Below, in pieces: positions 26,146-36,020 of a DNA stretch of 64,000 nucleotides. Origin of the DNA: Faecalibacterium prausnitzii (GTDB lineage: Bacteria; Bacillota; Clostridia; Oscillospirales; Ruminococcaceae). The DNA is taken from the NCBI GenBank assembly GCA_004558805.1, contig SFDE01000010.1, positions 52,678 through 116,677 of the forward strand. Direction: 5' to 3'. The notes under the pieces were generated by a model. The model did not search any database. It was given only the letters and a program-made list of their open reading frames with translations, and had not been told where the DNA came from. The translations under genes and the position numbers were made by a program. Position 1 is the first letter of the stretch. Every line of letters starts with the position of its first letter.

Positions 26146-26610
26146 ATGAAGCAGGTCGAAGTCTACACCGACGGCGCATGCAGCGGCAACCCCGGTCCCG
26201 GCGGCTGGGGCGCTGTGCTGCGCTACCGTTTCAACGGCAAAGTTTACGAAAAAGAGCTCAGCGGCGGCGATACAAGTACCACCAACAACCGGATGGAGCT
26301 TACCGCCTTCATTGAAGCGATGCGCCAGCTCAAGGAGCCCTGTCAGGTGCGCCTGTGCTCCGACAGCCAGTATGTGATCAACGGGCTGGAAAAAGGCTGG
26401 GCAAAGGGCTGGCAGCGCCGGGGCTGGAAAAAGTCCGACGGCTCCCCTGCCCTGAACCCGGATCTCTGGGCGCAGGCGCTGGAGCAGGAGGCACGGCACC
26501 AGATCACCTACGTCTGGGTCAAGGGTCACGCCGGACATCCGGAAAACGAACGCTGCGACCAGCTTGCGGTCGCACAGAGCAAAGCATATGGCGGGAGGCA
26601 GGGAACATGA
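26146..26610 (+). CDS. rnhA: Ribonuclease HI
   Basis: Removes RNA from RNA-DNA hybrids. The 154-aa protein shows the four acidic metal ligands: D in VEVYTDGACSGNPGPGGWG, E in TTNNRMELTAF, D in LCSDSQYVINGL and D in NERCDQLA, plus the KGHAGHPENE loop with the catalytic His. Length is normal. AAGGAGAACCCC precedes the ATG. Its stop overlaps the next start by ATGA, so the two are translationally coupled. Confidence 0.96.
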   Translation: MKQVEVYTDGACSGNPGPGGWGAVLRYRFNGKVYEKELSGGDTSTTNNRMELTAFIEAMRQLKEPCQVRLCSDSQYVINGLEKGWAKGWQRRGWKKSDGSPALNPDLWAQALEQEARHQITYVWVKGHAGHPENERCDQLAVAQSKAYGGRQGT

Positions 26611-27128
26611 ACGATACTTTTTTGCCCGGCAGCGGGTTTGACACCTACGAGACGCAGGACCGGGTGCTGGTCGCTATGGACGGCACCACCGAGGCGGCCG
26701 TGGCAGTGCGGATCCTGCAGCAGCAAGGCTTTGGGGTAGCAGGTGCGGTAGTGCGCCTTGATCCGGCAAAGACCCGGCAGGCAGAAGCTGCCAAAGCAGC
26801 CGCCGAGGCACTGGGCATCGAGTGCATCCTGCTCAACGCCGAAGCGCTGGCACAGCAGCCGGAAGCAGCCGGAGACCCCGGTTTTGCCGCCCTGCTCACC
26901 GCTGCCGACAAGCTGGGCATCCAGTATATCGCCGCTCCCCGATACGCCCGAGTAGAGACCGGCGCAGAAGGACGGAACATCGTGCACCCGCCGGTGGACA
27001 CCGCCCGGGACGAAAGCGGCTCCATTGCCGCCCTGCCGCAGGAGGTGCTGGGTCGGCTGATCCTGCCGCTGGGGGACTTTGCCCCCGCCGATGTGGAGGA
27101 CATGGCACGGGATCTCAAGCTGTTGTGA
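26607..27128 (+). CDS. Degenerate MnmA-like (tRNA 2-thiouridylase-like) protein
   Basis: A 173-aa protein that follows rnhA with an ATGA overlap. It aligns by eye with the N-terminal catalytic half of MnmA: RVLVAMDGTTEAAVAVRILQ for RVLVAMSGGVDSSVAAYLL, GFGVAGAVVRL, DKLGIQYIAAPRYARVE for LGADYIATGHYARIE, and LGRLILPLGDFAPADVEDMA for LARVLFPLGGYTKDEVREIA. The ATP PP-loop SGGVDSS is replaced by DGTTEAA, the catalytic cysteines are absent and the C-terminal tRNA-binding domain is missing. It should therefore not be an active thiolase. It is either a decayed copy or a repurposed binding protein. The frame is intact and its base composition matches the neighbours, which argues against a fresh pseudogene. 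Confidence 0.7.
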   Translation: MNDTFLPGSGFDTYETQDRVLVAMDGTTEAAVAVRILQQQGFGVAGAVVRLDPAKTRQAEAAKAAAEALGIECILLNAEALAQQPEAAGDPGFAALLTAADKLGIQYIAAPRYARVETGAEGRNIVHPPVDTARDESGSIAALPQEVLGRLILPLGDFAPADVEDMARDLKLL

Positions 27129-27154
27129 TCCCGCCCCGGCAAGACATACAACGC

Positions 27155-27195
27155 AAAAAAGGACTGCCGCACGCAGATTGTGCAGCAGTCCTTTT
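27155..27195 (+). terminator. Terminator after the rnhA operon
   Basis: AAAAAAGGACTGC pairs with GCAGTCCTTTTG, with an inner GCAC/GTGC stem, followed by T residues. It may also serve mgsA from the other side. Confidence 0.8.
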
Positions 27196-27227
27196 GCTTT
27201 ATTCTGGTATCGTTCCGACTGTTTCGG

Positions 27228-27635
27228 TCAGTTGCTCTGGGGATGCACGATATCCCGCCAGTCCAGATCTCCCCGTTCCAAGCCGTGGATCAGCACCTCA
27301 GCGGTGGCAATGTTAGTCGCCATGGGGATGTTATGCACATCACACAGCCGCAGCAGGGTCATCTCGTTGGGCTCACTGGGCTTTGCATTGATGGGGTCCC
27401 GGAAAAACAGCAAAAGATCGATCTCGTTGCAGGCAATACGGGATGCGATCTGCTGACCTCCACCCTGGACCCCCGAAAGGAACCGCTGCACCTGCAGCCC
27501 GGTCGCCTCGGCGATCATTTTGCCTGTTGTGCCGGTCGCAACCAGTTTATGCTGACTCAGGATACGGCAGTATGCCGTACAGAACTGAACCATCAGCTCC
27601 TTTTTCGAGTCATGCGCAATCAGTGCAATCGTCAT
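27228..27635 (-). CDS. mgsA: Methylglyoxal synthase
   Basis: Converts dihydroxyacetone phosphate to methylglyoxal and phosphate, a bypass that frees phosphate when sugar phosphates pile up. The 135-aa protein has the N-terminal IALIAHDSKKELM, phosphate-binding ATGTTGKMI, GGGQQIASRI, the catalytic Asp in NEIDLLLFFRDP and LLRLCDVHNIPMATN. Length is normal. The start is ATG 27635 behind GGAGGAGAGGG; the upstream extension to 27737 overlaps the promoter. It lies downstream of the PBP2 gene but has its own promoter. Confidence 0.95.
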   Translation of the reverse strand: MTIALIAHDSKKELMVQFCTAYCRILSQHKLVATGTTGKMIAEATGLQVQRFLSGVQGGGQQIASRIACNEIDLLLFFRDPINAKPSEPNEMTLLRLCDVHNIPMATNIATAEVLIHGLERGDLDWRDIVHPQSN

Positions 27636-27688
27636 CCGTAATCCCTCTCCTCCGCTGAAACAATTGTATACAAATGTCTTTGTAGAAA

Positions 27689-27717
27689 ATGATATCACAA
27701 ATTTTGTTCGTTTACAA
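27689..27717 (-). promoter_or_regulatory. Promoter of mgsA
   Basis: Minus strand TTGTAA (27717-27712), 17-bp spacer, TATCAT (27694-27689); about 55 bp before the mgsA start. Confidence 0.65.
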
Positions 27718-27779
27718 CCACTTTTTATACAAAACACTCAAATTTTTTTGAGGTGGTGTCCTCTTCCGGGAAAACTGCG

Positions 27780-30107
27780 TTACTCCGCCTCTTCTTCCTC
27801 GGCAGGAGGGTCATTTTCCGGCGCAGTCTGCACCGGTCCCGGCTGGGTCTGCTCCTCAGGCTGTGGCAGGGCGGTTGTCTGCTCCTGCACCGGCTGCCCC
27901 TCCTGTGCAACATCCTCCCCGGTTTTCTCGGCGGTCCGGTCCGCCGGGGCGGCGGTATTTGCTGCGGCTCCGCCAGCAGACACCGTATTCCGGGTGTCGT
28001 CGGTGGTGCCGGCGGTCTGGGTGTTCTGGTCCGCAGATGCTGCCGGTTCCTCCTCCGAGGTCAGGGTGCCGTCCTTCATGGCAAAGTAGGCGTTGGCAAT
28101 GTCCACCACCAGATCGCCGGTGCGGGCACCATAGCCGCCGTACTCCACCACGATGCCAATGGCGATCTGGGGATCGTCTGCCGGCAGGTAGGCGATCATC
28201 ACAGCGTTCAGGTAATGTTTGCCGGAGCCGTAGGTCTCGCTGCGCTGGGGGGTGCCGGTCTTGCAGGCAATGGCATAGGGGTAGCTGGAGATCTTGCCGG
28301 CAATGGTGCTGGGCACCTGCATCATACCCTTCCGCACCAGATCAAAGGTGGTGCCGTTGTCCTCGATGACATCCATCACCTCCGGCTGGGTCTCCCGGAT
28401 CACCTCGCCGGTGTTGGAGTCCAGTATTGCCTTGACAAAGTGGGTGCGGTACCGCACACCATTGTTGGCAAGGGTGGCGGCGTAGGTGGCAAGCTGGACG
28501 GGGGTGACCACCGTGTTGCCCTGTCCGATCGCCGCCTGCACATCCAGCGAGGAGATGTAGTTGGAGTCGTTTTTGGTGGTGAGCCGTCCCGTTGCCTCGC
28601 TTACCTCCACACCGGTGCGCTGTCCCAGACCCAGCTTGTAGGCATAGGCATCGTAGACGTCACTGGTAAGGCGGCGTCCCACGTCGTAGAAGAAGATGTT
28701 GCAGCTCCACTTGATTGCCGTGACCACGTCGATATTTCCGCTGTGTCCATGACGGGTGCAGCGGGGATGGTAGTCCTTATAGTAGTTATATACACCGTTG
28801 CAGTAGACGGTGGAATACTGATTGATGAGTCCGCTGTCCAGCGCTGCCACCGCCACCGAGGGCTTAAAGGTGGAACCGGGGGTGTACAGACCCTGCAGCG
28901 CCCGGTTGAACAGGGGCAGACCGGGGTCGCTGCTGTATTCCTCGTAGTTGGTGGCAAACAGGTTCTGGTCGTAGCTGGGGTAGTTGGAGGCGACAAGGAC
29001 GCTGCCATCCTTTACGTCAATGACCACCGCCGTCGCTGCCGCCGCCTTCATGTTGCCGGTGTTGTAGACCCGGTTGATCATGTCGATGTTGTTGGCAAGT
29101 GCCTTGTCCACCGCCCGCTGAAAGTCGCTGTCGATCGTGAGCTGAAGGGTGTGCCCCGGCTCCGGCACGGTGGTGAGCTGAGTGTCCACAATGACGCCAT
29201 CGGAGTTCCGGGTAATGGTCTCCACGCCATCCTTGCCCCGCAGCTCGTCCTCAAAGGCAGATTCCAGCCCGGAGATGCCCAGCACATCGTTCATGTTGTA
29301 GCCTTTTTCCCGCAGAGGGTAGGTGACCTGCCCGTTCTCGTCGGTGACCTTCCATTTTTTGGCAGTGATCTTGCCCACCCGTCCCAGCACCGCCGGGATG
29401 ATGTCGCTCTGCTCATAACTGCGGGCGCTGGTCTTTACGATCTCCACGCCCGGCAGAGAAAGGCTGTTTTCCTTGATGGTCGCCACGGTGGCGTCGCTGA
29501 CCTTCTCCGCCATGACAAAGTTGTTCGCATTAGAGAACGCCTGCCGGTCCATTTCGTAGTGGATGCCTGCCAGCACCCGCTGCCAGGACAGGGAAAATCC
29601 CTCCAGCTTGTGCTTTTCCACCAGCATCTCCATGACGTCGTTGGCGGTAGCGTACTGCTGCAAACCAAGGTTTTCCTTCATATCTGCCAGCTGCTTCTGG
29701 TCAGTGGAGCTGGCGGCATTGTCCGTAAAGGTATAGTTGCCTGCCGCATCCGGCTGACTGATGAGCAGGGTGTCGTTCCAGCTCTCGCCGTTTTCCCGGA
29801 ACAGCTCCACCAGCCGCTGGAGCATGGTATCCAGATCCTGGCTGCCCATCAGCAGCTTGTTGAGCACCACATTGTAGGCGGTGGTGCTGGTGGCGATCCG
29901 CTTACCATTGCTGTCCACGATGTCTCCCCGTGCCGCCGTTACGGTAAAACGGTAGTCGGTGGTATTGGTGGCTTTGGCGCTGAACTGGTCGCCGTTGACC
30001 AGCTGCAGAAAGATCAGCCGCAGGGCATAGAGAAAGATCACCAATGCCGCCGCCCCGATCAGCAGCGCCATGCGGCGGATCATGATTTTGCGTTCGTTTT
30101 GATTCAT
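27780..30107 (-). CDS. mrdA: Penicillin-binding protein 2 (elongation transpeptidase)
   Basis: Class B PBP that cross-links peptidoglycan in the elongasome. The 775-aa protein has a membrane span at about 10-35, a PBP dimerisation domain (RGDIVDSNGKRIATS...), and a transpeptidase domain with the three active-site motifs: STFKP (SxxK), SCN (SxN) and KTGT. A long tail of about 90 residues rich in Thr, Ala, Gln, Pro and Glu ends in EEEEAE and is not part of the catalytic fold. It is read as mreC-mreD-PBP2; the short spacing after mreD (about 18 bp) fits one operon. Confidence 0.95.
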   Translation of the reverse strand: MNQNERKIMIRRMALLIGAAALVIFLYALRLIFLQLVNGDQFSAKATNTTDYRFTVTAARGDIVDSNGKRIATSTTAYNVVLNKLLMGSQDLDTMLQRLVELFRENGESWNDTLLISQPDAAGNYTFTDNAASSTDQKQLADMKENLGLQQYATANDVMEMLVEKHKLEGFSLSWQRVLAGIHYEMDRQAFSNANNFVMAEKVSDATVATIKENSLSLPGVEIVKTSARSYEQSDIIPAVLGRVGKITAKKWKVTDENGQVTYPLREKGYNMNDVLGISGLESAFEDELRGKDGVETITRNSDGVIVDTQLTTVPEPGHTLQLTIDSDFQRAVDKALANNIDMINRVYNTGNMKAAAATAVVIDVKDGSVLVASNYPSYDQNLFATNYEEYSSDPGLPLFNRALQGLYTPGSTFKPSVAVAALDSGLINQYSTVYCNGVYNYYKDYHPRCTRHGHSGNIDVVTAIKWSCNIFFYDVGRRLTSDVYDAYAYKLGLGQRTGVEVSEATGRLTTKNDSNYISSLDVQAAIGQGNTVVTPVQLATYAATLANNGVRYRTHFVKAILDSNTGEVIRETQPEVMDVIEDNGTTFDLVRKGMMQVPSTIAGKISSYPYAIACKTGTPQRSETYGSGKHYLNAVMIAYLPADDPQIAIGIVVEYGGYGARTGDLVVDIANAYFAMKDGTLTSEEEPAASADQNTQTAGTTDDTRNTVSAGGAAANTAAPADRTAEKTGEDVAQEGQPVQEQTTALPQPEEQTQPGPVQTAPENDPPAEEEEAE

Positions 30108-30125
30108 CCGCTTTTCCTCCGGCGA

Positions 30126-30659
30126 TCAGACCACGCCGTTGTCGATTTTAAATGCAGCGTTGATCCGCCGCACTATGCCAAATTCCAGCAGCGCCGGCAG
30201 CACCGTCAGCAGCACCGAGGGCAGCACAAAAAGCAGATACCGCTGCGCCGCCCCGCTGTAGCCGGGCATGTAATAAAAGAACAACCAGTCGCAGGACAGC
30301 AGCAGCCATGCCGCCACGCTGCAGATGACCACAAAGTTGCCCGGGGCGCTCTGCAGATACAGCTGCACCAGCACGCCTACGGCAAAGCAGAGGATCATGA
30401 TTTCCAGAGCCAGCATACCCACAGTGCGCCCGGCGGTGTAGTCCCACATGAGCCCGCACACCATGCCAAAAAGTGCCCCGCCAAACTCTCCTTCAAAGAC
30501 CGCCACCGCAAGGCAGAGAGGCAGGATCAGCAGGGGCTTTGCCTGTCCCAGCTGGAAAAGCCCCGGGGTTGTCTGCAGCGCTGCGCAGACCAGAAGCCCC
30601 AGCACATAGCAGCACCATTTATAGATCTGGCTGCGGCTGCGCTTGTGGCGTGATTCCAT
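30126..30659 (-). CDS. mreD: Rod shape-determining protein MreD
   Basis: Integral membrane protein of the rod complex, 177 aa, with about five hydrophobic spans (for example LLVCAALQTTPGLF, LLILPLCLAVAVF, LLFVLPSVLLTVLPALLEF). The GLMWDYTAGRTVGMLALEIM region matches the G-D motif of MreD. The family is poorly conserved, so the name rests partly on position between mreC and PBP2. The start ATG at 30659 is 12 bp after the mreC stop. Confidence 0.85.
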   Translation of the reverse strand: MESRHKRSRSQIYKWCCYVLGLLVCAALQTTPGLFQLGQAKPLLILPLCLAVAVFEGEFGGALFGMVCGLMWDYTAGRTVGMLALEIMILCFAVGVLVQLYLQSAPGNFVVICSVAAWLLLSCDWLFFYYMPGYSGAAQRYLLFVLPSVLLTVLPALLEFGIVRRINAAFKIDNGVV

Positions 30660-30671
30660 AGGTTCTCCCCC

Positions 30672-31502
30672 TTAATACTCCGTAATGATGAACACGTGCT
30701 TTGCGGTACGGGGGTCTGCCCCCGGCTTGATGACCGCCGCGGAGGACATGCCGCTCTGTTCCGGCACCACTTCCTGCACGCTGCCCAGCAGCAGGTCCGG
30801 CGGGACCACGCCGCCCAGACCGGTTGTGATGATCTGGTCCCCTGCCCGGACCCCGGTGTTGCGTTCCAGATTGGTGAGGGTGCACAGACCCTCGGATGCG
30901 TACTCCGCACTGCCGGTGATGATGCCGTTCTCCCGGTTCCGGGAGACCACTCCTGCAGCGTTGAAGCTGGGATGCAGCACGGTCATCACCTTGCAGCTGG
31001 TGGCATCTGCCTCCACCACCATACCCAGCAGATAGCCCCGGTCGCTGATGATGGCATCCTGCACCGCCACGCCGTCTGCAGTGCCCTTGTCCAGGGTAAA
31101 GCCCCAGAACTCGTCCAGGGGGTCCCGTCCGATGACAAAGGCGGAGACATAGCTCATCTCCGTATTCTTTTTCTGGATGTTTGCCAGCGCCCGGTACGCC
31201 TCGTTTTCTGCCCGGAGACGGTCGTATTCCACCATCTGCTGGCGCAGCTGGGCATTTTCTTCTTCCAGCTTTTCGTTTTTCTCCATGACCTCGTCAATGC
31301 TGGTGTACTTCTGCCACACCGAGGCTACGCCCCCGCTGACCGAGGCGGTAAGCTGCTGAAAAGGCTTCAGGACCACTCCCAGCAGCTCCTGAGGAGCGGC
31401 AGTGAGTCGTCCGTTTGCGCCGGCATATGCCATGATCCCCACCAGAAACACGGCGATAGCTACAAGGATCCTGAATTTCCACGTATCAAAAAAATCTTTC
31501 AA
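30672..31502 (-). CDS. mreC: Rod shape-determining protein MreC
   Basis: Periplasmic-side scaffold of the elongasome that contacts PBP2. The protein of 276 aa starts with TTG at 31502, eight bases after GGAGG; upstream in-frame codons have no site. Residues 10-30 form a membrane anchor (FRILVAIAVFLVGIMAYAG), residues about 60-100 a coiled coil (EVMEKNEKLEEENAQLRQQ), followed by two beta-barrel domains (VIGRDPLDEFWGFTLDKG, GLCTLTNLERNTGVRAGDQIITTGLGG). It follows mreB by 163 bp, a gap with no gene or clear terminator. Confidence 0.93.
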   Translation of the reverse strand: MKDFFDTWKFRILVAIAVFLVGIMAYAGANGRLTAAPQELLGVVLKPFQQLTASVSGGVASVWQKYTSIDEVMEKNEKLEEENAQLRQQMVEYDRLRAENEAYRALANIQKKNTEMSYVSAFVIGRDPLDEFWGFTLDKGTADGVAVQDAIISDRGYLLGMVVEADATSCKVMTVLHPSFNAAGVVSRNRENGIITGSAEYASEGLCTLTNLERNTGVRAGDQIITTGLGGVVPPDLLLGSVQEVVPEQSGMSSAAVIKPGADPRTAKHVFIITEY

Positions 31503-31665
31503 GGGGTCACCCTCCTGTTTCTGCCTTGTCCGGCAGCGCAACAAACTGCGATAAAAAAGCGCGGACAGCTCTGCCATCCGCGCAAGGGAACGTCTTTGCA
31601 GCGGAAAACCGTCTCAGGGTCGAAAAGTCTTTCCGCAATGTCCACCGCCCTGCCGGGGCAGCTGT

Positions 31666-32688
<1,023 letters not shown>

Positions 32689-32780
32689 TGTATACTCTCT
32701 CCTTCGTATTTCCCGTTATCTATGCCTTAACGCCTGGCGGCTGCGATAATACGCCGCCCTTCGCAGAATAACACGGTATT

Positions 32781-32809
32781 ATTATAGCCCTAAACCGCCT
32801 TTTTCTCAA
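32781..32809 (-). promoter_or_regulatory. Promoter of the mreB operon
   Basis: Minus strand TTGAGA (32809-32804), 17-bp spacer, consensus TATAAT (32786-32781), about 93 bp before mreB. Confidence 0.8.
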
Positions 32810-32845
32810 GCATTTAGGGCAGTTTTGTTCCATTTTTCTATTTTT

Positions 32846-33400
32846 TCACACAAAACGTTCCACCAGCTGTACAGTACGGCTTACCGGAAGTCCCATGATG
32901 GTGTAGTAATCCCCTTCGATGCGGTCCACCCACAGCGCCGCCCGCCCCTGGATGCCGTAGGCGCCCGCCTTATCGTAGGGCTCCCGGGTGGCGATGTACC
33001 GGGTGATCTCCTCTTCAGAGATGGGAAAAAAGGTCACACGGCAGCTGTCCACAAAGCTTTCGGTGCGGGTCCCGTCCGAGACGCAGACCCCCGTGTGGAC
33101 CTGATGGGTAGAGCCGGACAGAGCACGGAGCATCCGCCGGGCATCCGCCGGGTCCCGGGGCTTGCCAAAGACCTCCCCCTCTACATCCACCACGGTGTCG
33201 CAGCCGATGACCACCTGTCCGGGATGCTGCGCCGCCACCGCAAGGCATTTGCCCTGCGCCAGCTTTTCCACCAGCTGTGCCGGGGTGGCAGCCTCTACGC
33301 CGTTCTCCTCAAAATCGCTGACCTGCACCGTAAAATCCGTGGTGTACAGGGACAGCAGCTCCCTTCTGCGGGGGCTGCCGGAAGCAAGGATCAAAGCCAT
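32846..33400 (-). CDS. maf: Maf family nucleotide pyrophosphatase
   Basis: House-cleaning enzyme that hydrolyses non-canonical nucleoside triphosphates such as dTTP/UTP analogues; in Bacillus it sits beside mreB and affects septation. The 184-aa protein has LILASGSPRRRELL, the catalytic IGCDTVVDVEGEVFGKP, MLRALSGSTHQVHTGVCV and EPYDKAGAYGIQGRAALWV. The start is ATG 33400 behind GAGGGACCC. It is seven bases after dut and probably co-transcribed with it. Confidence 0.94.
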   Translation of the reverse strand: MALILASGSPRRRELLSLYTTDFTVQVSDFEENGVEAATPAQLVEKLAQGKCLAVAAQHPGQVVIGCDTVVDVEGEVFGKPRDPADARRMLRALSGSTHQVHTGVCVSDGTRTESFVDSCRVTFFPISEEEITRYIATREPYDKAGAYGIQGRAALWVDRIEGDYYTIMGLPVSRTVQLVERFV

Positions 33401-33407
33401 GGGTCCC

Positions 33408-33854
33408 TCACTTTCCGGTGGAGCCAAAGCCACCTGCGCCCCGCTGGGTATCCCCCAGCTCTCCGGCGGCAGCAAAGGCAGCGGTGTACACCGGGGCGAT
33501 GCACAGCTGTGCCACCCGCTCCCCGGGCTGGATGGTGTATGCTTCTGTGCCCAGATTGACCATGGGCACCTTCAGCTCACCCCGGTAGTCGCTGTCCACC
33601 ACACCCACGCCGTTTGCCATGCAGACGCCGTGCTTGATGGAAAGCCCGCTGCGGGCATACACCAGCGCCACGCTGTGGGCACCGGGCAGCTCGATGGCAA
33701 GCCCCGTGGGCACCAGTGCCCGCTCCATGGGGGCAAGGGTCAGGGGCTGGTCCAGCACCGCACACAGGTCGGCGGCGGCAGAGCCGGGGGTGGCGTAGGC
33801 GGGCACCTGCGCCCGGGGGTCCAGTACCTTATATTTTACAGTGATGGGTTCCAT
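33408..33854 (-). CDS. dut: dUTP diphosphatase
   Basis: Hydrolyses dUTP to dUMP and keeps uracil out of DNA. The 148-aa protein has all five trimeric dUTPase motifs: PGSAAADL, ARSGLSIKHG, GVVDSDYRGELKV, PGERVAQL and the C-terminal RGAGGFGSTG, which closes over the site. The start ATG follows GAGG by six bases. It sits between the U32 protein gene and maf. Confidence 0.96.
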   Translation of the reverse strand: MEPITVKYKVLDPRAQVPAYATPGSAAADLCAVLDQPLTLAPMERALVPTGLAIELPGAHSVALVYARSGLSIKHGVCMANGVGVVDSDYRGELKVPMVNLGTEAYTIQPGERVAQLCIAPVYTAAFAAAGELGDTQRGAGGFGSTGK

Positions 33855-33906
33855 AGTATACCTCGTTTATCTCTCTGTTCTCCTGCCCTTGACAGCAGGG
33901 TATTTT

Positions 33907-35976
33907 TTAGTTGGTGCCCTTGAAATACAGTCCCCGGGTAAAGTCTCCCTCAAAGGGGGCGTGGGTGCGGATCATTTCCAGAATACGGGCAGCTTCCTCC
34001 CGGCTTTCCAGGGTAAAGTACGCCACACCGTAATCCACCGCCAGTGCACCGGGCTTGTCTCCCATGTAGATGGGCACCGGGTTGTAGATGGTGCGGACGC
34101 CCAGACCGCAGCGCACCGGGAACTTTTTTGCCTTCCGGTCGGTGAGAACGCCGGTCTTGTCGCAGTGGGCGCAGTCGTGGATGTTCTGCAGGGGGCAGGC
34201 ACGGGTCACCATCAAGGGCATATGCCCGTAGACCAGTACACCGGTGGGCACCGGTTTGCCCTTGCACACCGGTGCAATGGCGGCGATATCGCTGTCCTTT
34301 ACCTCCGGCAGGATCAGCAGGCTGGAAAGCCCCTGCTCTCCGTAGAACTGCGCCGACAGGTTGTTGGTGATGTTCAGCCCAAAACCGCCGGACATAGGCA
34401 GACCCCGGCACAGCCGCAGGTGGGCGATGTTGCTCACCTCATAGCCGGCAAAGCCCTGTTCCTGCGTAGCAGCGATGCGGCGGGCGGTGTCCTCTTCCAG
34501 CTTGCCGAACATGACCCGGGGCAGCTCCAGCAGGGTCTTGCTGCGCCACTCCCGGGGCACCCGGTCTGCCTGTGCAATGGGCAGGACCAGATATTCGATG
34601 TCGTCCAGCGCATGTTCCGGCACCTGCTCCCAGCTCTCAAACCGGGCACGGAGAGTGCGGCGAGCAGGCAGGCTGCGGCAAGGCAGCGGCGGCAGGGTCA
34701 CCTCTTTTATCGCCCACGGGCGCAGTACCTCCCGCTTTTTCAGCAGGGTATCCAGTGCATCCCGGCGCATCTCGTTGACGGCGCTGCCAGGGACGAACCA
34801 GGGTCCACCCTCCATCTCTACTGTGATCTCTCCTGCCTCAAAGGGGGTGCCGCCGGTCTTGGCAAGGCTGCGGCGGAGGTTCTCCGTCGGGTCGTTCCGG
34901 GCAGGCTGAGGCTCAAAATCTCCATAGGCAAACGCTTTGTTGCCATCAGCGTCGATGACGGTGAGCTTTTCGCCGCCTTCCTCGATCTCCAGCTTCATCT
35001 GTACCGGCACCCGGGACCGCTCCCGGCGGTACAGCTCCCGCAGCATGGGCAGGGTCTTTTTGGTCAGTTCTGCATCCGCTTCGCTGCGGACACCAAACAT
35101 GGTACCGTCAATTTTTCCATCCAGATACCCAGAGGTGAATCCAGAGCGGCTGAAGGCATTCTTCAGCAGGTCCCGGTCGTAGGCACGACCCTCCCGCCCT
35201 GCCAGACAGGCGTTGACGGCAGCCGCCACGTATTCCGGGGTCCGCAGCCGTCCCTCGATCTTTGCCGACGCCACTCCCAGCGCCTGCAGCTTGTCCAGCT
35301 TGTCGATGACCGAGTTGTCCTTGAGGGACAGGTGGTGCAGCCGACCGGGCTTGCCCTCCGGCAGGGCGTTTGCCTCAAAGGGCAGACGACAGGGACCGGC
35401 ACAGGAGCCCCGGTTGCCGCTGCGACCGCCCAGAAAAGCAGACATGTAGCACTGTCCGCTGACACACATGCACAGTGCCCCGTGGACAAAGCACTCGGTC
35501 TCGATGCCGCAGTTTTTGGTAATGTGCTCCACCTCCGGCAGGCTCAGCTCCCGCGCCAGTACCACCCGGGTAAAGCCCAGCTCCTTGAGCTTCAACGCAC
35601 CCTGCAGGGTGTGGACGCTCATCTGAGTGGAGCCGTGGCGGGGCAGGTCCGGGGCGATCTGCCCGATGAGCTGTGCCACTGCCAGATCCTGACAGATCAC
35701 CGCATCTGCGCCGCTTGCCGCCACCGCCCGCACCGCCTGCGCCAGCGCTTCCAGCTCTGTGCCGTAGACCGTGGTATTCAGCGCCACATGGACCGCCACT
35801 CCCCGGGCGTGGCAGAAACGCACCGCCTCCTTCAGGCTCTCGGCGTCAAAGTTGCCGGCGCCGGTCCGGGCGTTGAAGCCCGAAAAGCCCAGATACACTG
35901 CGTCTGCGCCGCTGTACACTGCAGCATGGAGCATTTCTTCGCTGCCCACCGGGGCAAGGATCTCAATTCTCGACAT
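33907..35976 (-). CDS. U32 family protein, RlhA-like (23S rRNA hydroxylation)
   Basis: A 689-aa member of peptidase family U32. Family members of this length, with a U32 core and a C-terminal extra domain, include RlhA, which hydroxylates a cytidine of 23S rRNA; smaller paralogues work in tRNA 5-hydroxyuridine formation. Visible motifs are IEILAPVGSEEMLHAAV, GADAVYLGF, the conserved U32 block ECFVHGALCMCVSGQCYMS with GNRGSCAGPCRLPF (cysteines that may bind an iron-sulfur cluster) and the late cysteines in ACPLQNIHDCAHCDK. A protease role is not supported. It is 44 bp after zapA. Confidence 0.85.
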   Translation of the reverse strand: MSRIEILAPVGSEEMLHAAVYSGADAVYLGFSGFNARTGAGNFDAESLKEAVRFCHARGVAVHVALNTTVYGTELEALAQAVRAVAASGADAVICQDLAVAQLIGQIAPDLPRHGSTQMSVHTLQGALKLKELGFTRVVLARELSLPEVEHITKNCGIETECFVHGALCMCVSGQCYMSAFLGGRSGNRGSCAGPCRLPFEANALPEGKPGRLHHLSLKDNSVIDKLDKLQALGVASAKIEGRLRTPEYVAAAVNACLAGREGRAYDRDLLKNAFSRSGFTSGYLDGKIDGTMFGVRSEADAELTKKTLPMLRELYRRERSRVPVQMKLEIEEGGEKLTVIDADGNKAFAYGDFEPQPARNDPTENLRRSLAKTGGTPFEAGEITVEMEGGPWFVPGSAVNEMRRDALDTLLKKREVLRPWAIKEVTLPPLPCRSLPARRTLRARFESWEQVPEHALDDIEYLVLPIAQADRVPREWRSKTLLELPRVMFGKLEEDTARRIAATQEQGFAGYEVSNIAHLRLCRGLPMSGGFGLNITNNLSAQFYGEQGLSSLLILPEVKDSDIAAIAPVCKGKPVPTGVLVYGHMPLMVTRACPLQNIHDCAHCDKTGVLTDRKAKKFPVRCGLGVRTIYNPVPIYMGDKPGALAVDYGVAYFTLESREEAARILEMIRTHAPFEGDFTRGLYFKGTN

Positions 35977-36020
35977 AATAAACCTCTATATTATGTTCTA
36001 TATTATATAATGTAAGGGCT

